This document shows positions 34,279 to 44,584 of a stretch of DNA of 64,000 nt, piece by piece. Positions within the stretch are counted from its first letter, which is position 1. Each line of letters opens with the position of its first letter. The notes under the pieces are model-generated. The model had not been told where the DNA came from and made no database searches. It saw only the letters and a program-made list of their open reading frames with translations. The position numbers and the translations under genes were made by a program. The stretch covers positions 1,477,733 through 1,541,732 of the forward strand of contig NC_089175.1 in NCBI RefSeq assembly GCF_947507565.1. Reading direction: 5' to 3'. This DNA comes from Oscarella lobularis. Lineage: Eukaryota > Porifera > Homoscleromorpha > Homosclerophorida > Oscarellidae.

Positions 34279-35906
34279 ATGAAGCTCACTCTGCTCGTTG
34301 TCGCTCTCGTCGCCACTGCAACAGCAAATCCAATCGGAGTAAGTTGTGCAAAGCACTAAAGAGGCGGGGCTTGTAGTGTCTCCTCCAGAATGACCCTTGC
34401 ACTTGGGGTCCTGACTACTGGTGCAGCGACGAGAACAACGCCGACAAGTGCGGCGCCACTCAGTATTGCATGGAAAAAGTGTGGAAGACTGAGACTGAGA
34501 CGACAGCGATAGCCGAACCGAGGGCGCCGCGGTCGCCGGGGTCGCCGGATCCGCTCTGCGGCATGTGCGAGCTCATCTTTGCGACGCTCAAATCGGAACT
34601 GAGCCAGGACGTCACCGTAGAGAAGCTAACTTCCCTTCTCGACGAAGCCTGCAACGTGCTGCCGTCAGGTCTCCAAAAAGACTGCAAAGGTTTTGTGAAA
34701 GAATACACCCCAATGATTGCTGCTGCGTTCAACGCGACAACACCAGAGACGATTTGCACCGACCTCACGGTGTGTCCCGCCTCGGCCGTTTCGCGTCCAA
34801 ATGACGGCGTCCTCTGCGAATTGTGCACACTTGCCGTGAAAGCGGCCGAAGCCAATCTCGCTGAAAATGCCACCGAACAACAAGTTATAAATGATATCAT
34901 GAAAGTGTGCGATATCCCCTTCCCTGACAGTTTCCGCAACGAGTGTACCAGCCTCGTGAAGGAGGAAGGACCGCAAATTTACGAGGCGATAGTCAGCGAA
35001 GACCCAAACGAAGTTTGTAGTCTTCTCACCTTATGTAACAGTACTGGAAAAACGGAAACAACGGCGCTCGCTATTTCGCGTCCGAGTGACGGTCAATTCT
35101 GCGAATTGTGCACACTTGCCGTGACACTTCTCGAGAAAGATCTCGCTGAAAATGCCACCGAACAACAAGTTATAAATGATATCATGAAAGTGTGCGATAT
35201 CCCCTTCCTTGACAGTTTCCGCAACGACTGTATCAGCCTCGTGAAGAAGGAAGGACGGAAAATTTATGAGGCGATCATCAACGAAGACCCAAACGAAGTT
35301 TGTAGTCTTCTCACCTTATGTACAAACGGAACTCGACAAACGGAAACAACGGCGCTCGCTATTTCGCGTCCAAATGACGGCGTCCTCTGCAAATTTTGCA
35401 CAATTGCCGTGGAAGCTGTCGAAGACGAGCTCGCTGACAACGCCACCGAAAAACAAGTTATACATGCGATCACGACGTTGTGCAACATCACCATCTTCAG
35501 CGATTTTCAAGAAGAATGTCTCAGCCTCGTGAGGGAGGAAGGACGGCTAATTTACGATGCGATCGTCAACGAAAATCCGAACGAAGTTTGCAGTCTTCTC
35601 TCCCTCTGCGTCGACAATATCGTCGCTACTGAAACGAACGAAATGTGCACCGCGTGCGAGTACGTTACACGCTCGCTCCAGGCAGAAATCAGCAAAAATG
35701 GAACGGTGGAAGAGATCGCTTCGATGCTCAACGCCGCCTGCGACCTCGTGTCGTCAGCGACGACGAGAATAGAGTGCAAAGCCATCGTCGTCACGTACGC
35801 CAAACAGCTGCTCGAAACGTTCGCGAAGGAAGATCCGGAACAAGCCTGCACTTCGATTGGGCTCTGCACTGGCGACTCCTATCTTCTCAAGGGTAGTGAA
35901 ATATAA
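34279..35906 (+). CDS. Prosaposin-like precursor: signal peptide, saposin A-type domain, five saposin B domains
   Basis: Two exons (34279-34338 and 34389-35906) give 525 residues. After the signal peptide (MKLTLLVVALVATATA) comes a short SapA-type module (DPCTWGPDYWCSDENNADKC, then CGATQYC). Five SapB domains follow, beginning LCGMCELIF, LCELCTLAVKAAE, FCELCTLAVTLLE, LCKFCTIAV and MCTACEYVTRS, each with six Cys and an NAT/NGT-type glycosylation site. Animal prosaposin has SapA, four SapB and a C-terminal SapA. Here there are five SapB and no C-terminal SapA. Prosaposin is cleaved in lysosomes into sphingolipid-hydrolase activators. SapB 2 and 3 are nearly identical in DNA (about 34858-34925 and 35150-35215), a recent internal duplication. 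Confidence 0.9.
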
Positions 35907-36061
35907 GAACGAACGATTGATTCGCTCTTGATTTCGTATTCCTCCCGGCGCGCATCCCTTTTTTCTTCTTATGTCGGTGTTTTTTTTCTTTTCTCTTGTT
36001 TCTGCTGCTGCTGCTGCTGCGAATCACATAATAACATTTTATTCCGCACGTTACCTTCTTT

Positions 36062-38275
36062 TCATTTTAGCGACTCTGCCTTCAAGTCCGTGGCGTGACC
36101 AAAACAATCCAAAATATCTTTAAACTGCCGCTCATCGAGAACGTCGGCACAGTAACTAGAAATTAAATGATCGATTCGTGCACGTTTCCTGACTCATTCG
36201 AACTTACCTCTTAAAACCTTGCCCGTACAACACGTCGCCCGGCTCACCGGCAACAAAATGTTCACAGACTACGAGAAAAAACACACTATATACAGAAAAG
36301 ACGATCTTTGCAGACGAATTTCGTATTCTACCTTCCGTATCCAAAACATTCCTAGCCTGCGTCAAGACCTTATCGTAGACCTATACCCGACTCACTCACT
36401 CACTCTGGAGCAAAGCAACGACTTAGAAGAAAGATTCCTCACGTCGTCATCGCTGTCGTCCGATTCGAAGTCTTCGGCGTAGTCGTCTTCGATTTCGAGA
36501 GGAGGACTCAAAGATTCGCCCGATCTTTTTCCTCCGACGGCGGAGACGTACGCCAACGACGACTTTCGACTGCGACGCGACGACTTTCGCGAGCGAACGC
36601 GCCGACTTGCGCCGGCGTCGACACTGCTCGCGTCCGACGAGCTCACGTCGTCGAAATCGTCCGAATAACAATCTGAACCCGAGCCCAATTCTTCACCTTT
36701 GGAACAAGTGGGGGGTTGATTAATTGAAGACGCGTTTCTCTTAACGGTTTCGCGTACTGGGACTGTGGTCGTGCTCGCGATTGCGAGTGTCTGCGACCGA
36801 CGTTCTTTGAGAGCCACTTGCTTGTGCCGAACTCGGTCGTTTTGCCTCGCTCGTTCTGCGAGTACAATTTTAGAATTATCGGCAAATGAAAGTCACTGTC
36901 ACCTTGCTGCTTCTGTGTGTTGAATAAAAGAATTAAGCTGTCGTTTAATTTCGGGCATATTTAGAATTGCGGCAGCACTGCGAGCAAGAAATCAAACGTT
37001 TGAATTAATCTATAGACATGTCAATAACCTAGGCCTATCGTCTGGGGACTTGGACAAGAGAGACGAAACTAGAGAATGAATCAAACGGGAATATTGAGAA
37101 GACACGGGCTAAAAAAACAACGATAAAAATCGGCCAAATGTCTACCAGGAGTTTATCTCAATACGAACCATATAAGTGCCTTTCACAATCTTGTGTATCA
37201 GTCCAACGAGGCTGCTTGCATTGAATGCCGGTTGCAGTTCGCACAGTTCATAGAGAAGGCAGCCAAGAGCCTACGTACGAACTCTTCGTTGCAAATAGTA
37301 AAATTATACGTCACCTTCTCTTACCCACATATCCGATTTCGAGTTGTATGGCAAATCTTGGCACAGTTCAGGGCTCAAATAGTACGGCGTTCCAACGCAC
37401 GTCTGAGCCATATCTAGCGTGCTATCGAGCATCTTACTGATTCCAAAATCACCTAGACAGAGCAAACGTTTCTCTTATTGCGTGATTTTGATCCACAGCA
37501 GCGCACGCACCAACTTTGACAATATCGTTCTTAGTGAGAAAAACGTTTTGAGACTTTAAATCCCTAAAGAAGATATAGATGAGGATGAGGATGAGACTAT
37601 AGCGTAAAGCTACCGGTGTAAAACTTTCTGAGAGTGAATGTGCTGAAGAGCCAGAGTGACTTGCACGAACCACTAGAGCACGATCGTTACGTTGAAAATC
37701 TCAATTCGAAAGACATTCAACCTGCAAAATTTTGTCTTCGGAAATTCGCTCTTTCATCTAATCACACATTTAGAACGCGTGCACTAAATCACATATTTCC
37801 ACCTCTTTGGCATCCTCGATTTTTTGATGAAGCGTACCTCCGTCACAATAATCCTAGTCAAACTATCAAAAATAATATCAGACGAAAAATTCCCGGCCCT
37901 GCACTCGCCTGCACAATACACAAATGCTCTTCCCGATCGTCGAAGAACGACTCCTTGTAGCAAACGACATTAGGATGTCTCAATTTCGATAGGATACTAA
38001 TTAATTATTAGCTAATTAAATACTGCTACAATTGTAGCTCGTTGGCCGAGCTCCAGCAAATCGTACTTGACTTCTTTCATCACGGTTTCTCTATTGCGAC
38101 TCTTTTTCGCCGGATCGAGATAGATTTGCTTCAGCGCAAACGATCTGCGAGGCGCGATGACGCTAAGACACCCCCAAACGTGGTCGATTTACTTGCTATC
38201 GCGCTTGTCTCGCACGAGAAACACGAGGCCACCGCCGCCGCGTCCGATTTGTTTCTCGGTAACGTAGTTTTCCAT
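36062..38275 (-). CDS. NEK-family serine/threonine protein kinase
   Basis: ATG 38273-38275 begins [20 protein letters not shown], the Gly-rich loop. Then [10 protein letters not shown] (ATP-binding Lys, about 38120), [15 protein letters not shown] (about 37980), [12 protein letters not shown] (hinge, about 37850), an HRD motif split by an intron ([18 protein letters not shown], about 37620/37560), DFGISKML (about 37445), [14 protein letters not shown] (activation loop, about 37390) and [16 protein letters not shown] (about 37230). [10 protein letters not shown] and [10 protein letters not shown] are typical of NEKs. After the kinase domain comes a short helix and an acidic, Ser-rich region (36392-36660) with SDDFDD-type stretches. 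The tail ends [18 protein letters not shown] with TGA 36062-36064. Small exons, introns about 50-100 bp. The subfamily (NEK1/3/4/5-like) is not decided. Confidence 0.85.
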
Positions 38276-38341
38276 CGTTTACACAAGATCGCCTAAATTA
38301 GCGTGCTTTAGATCGGCTGGCGTGGAAAGGGCGGTTTTGGA
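38276..38341. promoter_or_regulatory. 66-bp gap between divergent start codons (NEK kinase / NDH-2)
   Basis: The NEK ATG (-) ends at 38275 and the NADH dehydrogenase ATG (+) starts at 38342. Both 5' UTRs and any shared core promoter must fit here or overlap the opposite coding sequence. No TATA box seen. Confidence 0.6.
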
Positions 38342-40275
38342 ATGCTGCGATTGGTCGGACCGGTATTTCGCGGCATCCAATGGCGTGCAGCGTCGGCGGC
38401 GCCAAAACCCAAACCCAAACGTCGCCGCCTGCTGACACTCGTCGCCGGCACGCTCGGAATCGGCGTCATGTACGCGTGCGCAAAATACGCAGTTGCCAAG
38501 CGACGCCTAAGCCGAGCGGGAGTCGACGCGAGCAAAAGAAAGCGATTGGTCGTGCTTGGCACCGGCTGGGGCGCCGTCAGTCTGCTCCAGTCCCTCGATC
38601 CGGGAACGTACGACGTCACAGTTATTTCGCCGCGAAACTATTTCCTATTCACGCCCCTATTGCCGTCCGTCACCGTGGGAACGATCGAAGCGCGAAGCGT
38701 CGCCGAGCCGATTCGCACGCTGATGGCGCGCTCGCAGGGCCGCGATCGCATCAATTTTCACGAAGCCGAGTGCATTGCCGTCGATCCGAAAAATCAAACG
38801 ATCTCGTGCCGTGACACGTCGGGCATCGTCGGCGAGACGGGCGGCGAATCGTTCGACGTCGCTTACGACGTTCTGGTCGTTGCCGTCGGCGCCGACACGA
38901 ACACGTTTCGAACGCCCGGCGTCGAAGAGCATTGCTACTTCATCAAAGAGATGCCCGACGCCGTGCGGATTCGCAATGCGATCATGGACAGCGTCGAGAC
39001 GGCGTGCATGCCGCAGCAGAGCGACGCCGAGCGTCGACGGCTTTTGCACTTTGTCATTGTCGGCGGTGGGCCGACGGGAGTCGAGTTTGCGGCTGAACTA
39101 GACGACTTTGTTGATGAAGATCTTAGTCGGCTCTATCCCAAGGACGTGCTTGAGAAGATGACCATTTCGTTGGTGCAGAGCGCCGATCACGTCCTCAATG
39201 CGTATGATCAGGAGATTAGCGCTTTCACGGAGAAGTACTTCAGCCGGACCGGCATTCATGTCGTCACGAATTCGCGCGTGTCGAAGGTCGACAAGCGGAT
39301 GCTGACAATCTACGACAAGAAGACGAAAAAGTCAAGGGAACTTCCCTATGGCATGTGCATTTGGGCAACCGGAGTATCAGCTCGTCCTATCACTAGACAG
39401 TTGATTGAAACCATACCAGAACAAACTAAAAGGTAAGCGAGTGTACAAAGGCTAAAGTTCCCCGCACCAACTCTAGTACTGTGTATATACTGTGTAGACG
39501 TGCCATTGTTACGGACGAGTACCTCTCCGCCAAAGGAGCCGAAGGGAGCATATATGCTATCGGTGATTGTCAGACAGTGGAAGAAAAATCTATGGCAAAG
39601 GAAGTACGCGTCTCTCACTTGCCTTTTTTTTGAATTTCTCTGCAATTTCCGTCTTTCAGGTTGATCGACTTTTCGCTGAAGCCGACGTGAACGGCGACGG
39701 AAAGGTGACCGCTAAAGAGTTCAACGCACTCATGGAAAAATGCGGATGCCAGTATCCCCAAATCTCTCTCAACTTCTGTCAATCCTGGGACGAGAAAGTG
39801 GAAAAGTCAGCCGGTCGCAAATCGATACAGAAACGAAACTAATTCCTACCTCATTAGGCTTTTCGAAAAGGCAGACAAAGACGGCTCAGCCAACCTGGAT
39901 CTCAACGAATTCCGCGCCGCTCTGAGCGAGATCGACAAGCAGCTCAAAAGTCTTCCGGCGACGGCCCAAGTGGCGTCGCAGCAGGGAAAATACCTCGGCA
40001 AGTTACTGAGTCGCTTGTCGCGCGTCGATATCACGAATCCTCGCGATGCCGGCGAGGCGCCATTTCGATACAAGCATCTCGGATCGTTTGCGTACGTCGG
40101 CGGAAATCAGGCGGCACTTCAATTGCCCATCATCGGAACGATGACCGGCTGGTGGACGATGTGGCTCTGGCGAGGCACCTATGCGAACGAGTTGTCGAGC
40201 ACTCGAACCAAGTTTCTCGTCGTGCTCGACTGGATCAAGTCGGCGACTTTTGGGCGCGACACGTCTCGTCTCTAA
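38342..40275 (+). CDS. Type II (alternative) NADH dehydrogenase with an EF-hand insertion, mitochondrial
   Basis: Four exons (38342-39432, 39498-39603, 39660-39805, 39858-40275) give 586 residues; every join is in frame. The N-terminus is basic and followed by a hydrophobic segment (LVAGTLGIGVMYACAKYAV), as in proteins of the inner mitochondrial membrane. KRLVVLGTGWGAVSLLQSL is the FAD-binding GxGxxG fold and FVIVGGGPTGVEFAAELDDF the NAD(P)H-binding fold. YAIGDC (about 39553) contacts FAD. Two EF-hands follow: DVNGDGKVTAKEF (about 39685) and DKDGSANLDLNEF (about 39880). The C-terminal membrane-binding part ends TWWLWRGTYANE-type to the stop at 40275. It oxidises NADH and reduces ubiquinone without proton pumping; the EF-hands suggest calcium control, as in plant NDB and fungal NDE enzymes. 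Most vertebrates and insects lack it. Confidence 0.92.
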
Positions 40276-40375
40276 GCAACTGGATTCTGTGCTTCGAATT
40301 CTTTTTCTTTTTTCTTTTCTTTCTTTCTATGATACACTGAATAGCATCTTTTGTTCTAGAAACTTACTGTGTGTA

Positions 40376-43300
40376 TCAGCACCAGACAACTTGAACGCCG
40401 TGATCCGTCGAAACGCCGAGTTGATGATGATCAAAGCCTCCATTGGGCAACTCCTGGGGCATCTTTACATCCTGAATCTCCTTCACGCTGTCGTTTGTCG
40501 GTTTCTTCTTCTCCACAACAATATGATTGACATGATTTTCATGGTCATTTCTGCTCTCAATTACAATTGGCTTTAGAACGATGGCGTTACCGTTCGCCGC
40601 GACGACATCGTTTCCTTTCGCATCCTCTCTCTTTTCGAGATCGTCTGACGGCGAGACGGAACTCGACGAATCGTAGCAGTCGAGAGCTCGCGGAATGGGT
40701 ATTTGTCCAAACTGATTCTGCGGTCCTATGATCGCGCAAAGCGGAAGAAAGAAGAAATTCGCGTAGAGCCAACTGAAGGTCATGACCAGTACAAGAAAGA
40801 CGCCGATCTGAAACAGACTGGTAATAGTCGCCGGCATCATTATTACGCCGGCGGCGAACGTCGTCAAAGCGGCCATCGATATCGCCTGTCCGATTTGCCG
40901 AACGGCAAATAGAGTCCGATCACGTCGAAGCGGCTCGAGACTCAGTCGGTACGCGACACCGAAGTGAACCGTAAAATCGACGGCGAGACCGACGGCGAGC
41001 GCAACGGTGACAGATTCAATGACGTTGAGCTCCCAACCGAGAAGCACTACTGTGCCGATAGTGCAGAGAAGCACGAAGCCAATGGCGACAATCGCGTAGA
41101 AACTGATGACGATATTGAAAGTCGTCAGAAACAGAACGAAGAAGGCGAGACAAAGAGCGACGCCCATTGCAGTTAGAGTGCCGCTGAACAAATTCCGCTG
41201 CATGTCGTAGAAAGCGAGCTCCGACGACGCCCAGCCGTCGCGCAGTCCCACCGGTTGATTTGCACCGCGCCATCGATCCATAAATCGGTTCATTTCGTTG
41301 TAGACGTCGGCCATCTCGTTGAATCGCCACGTGAAGTGGCGATTCGTGACGATTTGTGACGTCACCGCTTTGACGTTGCCGTCGTCGTCGAATTTGACGC
41401 TGAAATAGTCCTTTTTTGTTCGATTGACGAGGATGACGTTGGACCATCGTTTCAAACACGTGTCAAACGTCGTCGGACTATCGACGGGTAGAAAAACGTT
41501 GCAGCAAAGATCGTACGGTTCTGTTGGCACCCAGCCGCGCGATCGAGCCAACGTTTCGTGAGCGACGCACGCGTTCGCGTGTCGCAAACTCGCTAGCCAA
41601 TTGTCCATTTCCGACGCAAAGCACGTCTTTGACGACAGATAGAAGGACTCGTTTCGAACTTGACGGCAGAAGTCGAGAAAATACGCCTGACGTTCGCGCG
41701 TGAATACAAATCCAGACTCCCAATCGCTTTCAAACGTCAAATGAACGGGCTCGTTGCTCGGGTCGAGATGATTACCCTTATCTTCCGCCTTGATACCCCA
41801 AACGAACGTATAGACGAGATGATCGTATTCGTTTTTTTCAAAATTGAACTGCTCAGCCAATTTGAGTTCGTACGTCGCCAACGGCTCGGATGGCGTGAAG
41901 AGCTGAAAACTGTCGTCAGACGGCAAACGAAGACGGGGCTTATAGAAAACAGCAATTGAGGCGGCAATCGCCAAAGCGGCAAGGACCCCAACGAAAAAAT
42001 AACGAAATTTTACAATAACACAAGGAACAACTTTTTCGTAGATACTTTTAACGCCTCGAAAACACTTACGAAGGCAGCCAAGATTGCCGCCGCCGCCGCC
42101 GTCGTCATCGTCGCTACGACGACAACGTCGACCACAACAACGGTTGAAATATTTGTCGTGTATAACGATGACGGCCGGCAACCACGTAATCATCATGACG
42201 TAATTCATGAGTATTGCCGTACCGGCGAATATGCCGAAGACGCGAAGCGCGGTGATTGCCGATAGGACATTCGTGTAGAACGCCGTCGCCGTCGTGAAAC
42301 TCGTCACGAACATCGCTAGGGCAGCGTGTTTTAGCGTCGTGTCGACCCAAGAAGCGATGTCGACGTCCGGTCGCATCATCTTCGTGTGTCGCCAGATGTC
42401 GAGATAGACGAAGACGTCGTCGGCGCCGACGCCGACGACGACGATGAAAGAAATAATGTTGAGATAGCTAAAGAAGGGCACTCGAAAGACGACGTGATAG
42501 ATGAAATAGGCGATCACCATTGCGAAGACGATGGCGAGGGAGCCCATGGACGTAATGAAAAACGACTGCGTGTAGATCCACATGATGACGAAGATGACGA
42601 GAAGCGATAGAGCAATATAGATGCTTTCGCTAACAATGCGCGTGGAAAAAACGCGAAAGGCGATGCCGAGATCGTGCCCGGCAATCGTCACCCCATCGTA
42701 CGTGGGCCGATGCTCGGTGAAAAGATCTTCGTAGACACCGATGTACCAGTCTTGAGGCACGCGACGCGCTTCAATGTCTCTGCTCAACGGATCAAGACTC
42801 TGATACAGAGTCAATGCGTAAGTGAGCTTGGGAAAGTCGGCGGAGCCGGCGACGAGAGCGTCGACAAAGCCTTTGTCAACTAGATAGTGGAAGATTATGT
42901 AGACGGAGTTGAAATGAGTGCAGCGTCGAGGTACGGCAATGCACCTTCGTTCGGCTTGCGGCACGTCGACGGAATCGTATTTCGCCTGCGTTTCAGCACA
43001 TGTTCTCGTCAGCGAGTCGTTGCCGTACCACGGCGCGCAGTCTGTCAGAAGATCCCTCATTTCATCGATATCGATTTCTCGGAGAGCTGAACACGAATAG
43101 ACGTTGCGTGCGGCGGCGATGACATTTCCAAGAGACACGTCCGGACAACAGGAGGAGGAGGTGGTGGAATCCTTGAGGCATATAGTACTAAAATTCGTTC
43201 TCGATCGAATTCGATTATCTGAGAACGAACACATGGCGCGGATCTTTTCCAGCGTAAAGTCGGCCTCAAAGACGATTCGAACGCGAGTCAGAAAATCGGT

Positions 43301-43802
43301 CGTCGTGCACAGAAGAGACGTTTCATCCGGACCACTTCCGGATTCCCCTGCAACGGCTGGTTGCGACACAGGCAAGTAGTTGTCAATTTTGTTGAAAAGG
43401 GAATTGTGACTCGTATCGCTTGTGTAGATCTCCAGGTTCTGAAAAGTGCGAATTTTTCGAACACTATCTGTGTTCCTCGAAGCAAAGCCCTATAATTGAA
43501 CAGCTTATAGCTGCCGAATTAATTAATGTTCTCAATACATGAACAGATTGGCTAATTAATTTATTACAAATACAGAAAGAATCTCATACCTTTGCTGGTT
43601 CTTCGAAGGAAGGAAAAGGGACAATCGTGTAATTAAGAACACTGCAGACAGCCGTCAGACCAAGCACAATGAGAAGCATAGCCCAAGGGTATTGTTCTAT
43701 GAACCGTGAATACCTGCAGCAGAGAAAGCTGACTAATTTTTCCCAGTTTCCATGTTTGCTTCCAGTGCTAGTTTACCTGCTCAATGTATTCGCGTTCTTC
43801 AT
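40376..43802 (-). CDS. Dispatched-like 12-TM RND transporter, array copy 1
   Basis: Three exons. The start ATG 43800-43802 (MKNANTLS) splices to 43587-43713 (YSRFIEQYPWAMLLIVLGL, first TM) and to a long exon from about 43492. A large Cys-rich extracellular domain follows. Then comes the sterol-sensing domain with GVGADDVFVYLDIW (TM4, about 42400-42440) and MNYVMMITWLPAVIVIHDKYF. The second half repeats the fold: GWELNVIESVTVALAVGLAVDF (TM10) and GPQNQFGQIPIPRALDC. These blocks follow Dispatched (DISP1/2) closely and Patched much less. Dispatched uses the Asp residues in TM4 and TM10 to drive export of lipid-modified Hedgehog. The C-terminal tail is cytosolic and ends TDHGVQVVWC. The stop at 40376 lies 100 bp from the convergent NDH-2 gene. 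Confidence 0.9.
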
Positions 43803-44584
43803 CTTGGTTTTCGACTGATATTCAGCGTGCTGTTCCCCACAGAATGAAGCAAGAGCTTCTCTAATCCTAATGACGCAGTCGAAAATTCTCACGTTAAGAT
43901 GAGAACACTACGCCTTAGGCTTATCCAATTCAATTAACGTAGTGCTGTGAAGATAAATCACTTAGTTGCGAGGAATTCAAAAGGACGCTTGGAGAGCGGA
44001 TTGATGCTCGGGAAGTAAAAAAATAATGTAAGTAAATTACATTAGGGGGGGGGGGGGGGGGGGGGGGGCCCGTCACGGAGTATCACACCCGTCAGCTGTT
44101 CTCGCCAGTTTTAGCAGTGTAAGTTCTCTCGGCCGCGTCTCTCGGGTCGAGTCGAGTTTGGAATGACATTGGAAGGGAATTATGTAATGTTTGGGGACCG
44201 ATTAGCACATGCTGTAGGCGACAAATGCGTCTCGGAGAGAATAGGCCTAGTCGTTGTTTTCCGGCGTCAGATGGACGCGTGTAATCGAATTATCGTGCAG
44301 CGGATTCCTCGGCAAGAACAATATTTAGTGCGTCAGCGTGTCTCCTCTCGCCACGCGATGCAGTTCAAGAAGCATGTGAAGAAGACTCGGCTTCTAGCAA
44401 CACGTTCGTCCTGAAGCCGTCCGAGCGCGATCCGTGAAAGACAGAAGAATTTCTTATATCCGGGACACCTAGATAGGCCTAAAAATTGTGATACGTCATA
44501 TATAGTATCTTGGTTTTTTCTTTTCCTTTCTATGATACACTGAATAGCATCTTTTGTTCTAGAAAACGTCTTACTGTGTGTATA
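43803..44584. other. Spacer between Dispatched copies 1 and 2, with a G24 run
   Basis: Holds no gene. 44100-44465 is clearly similar to 50460-50775 (upstream of copy 3), including TAATGTTTGGGGACCGATTA at 44184. A run of 24 G at 44045-44068 corresponds to only four G at 50402-50405. 44505-44584 resembles the 3' flank of copy 1 (CTATGATACACTGAATAGC at 44531 and 40327), so it is duplicated 3' UTR. Confidence 0.75.
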
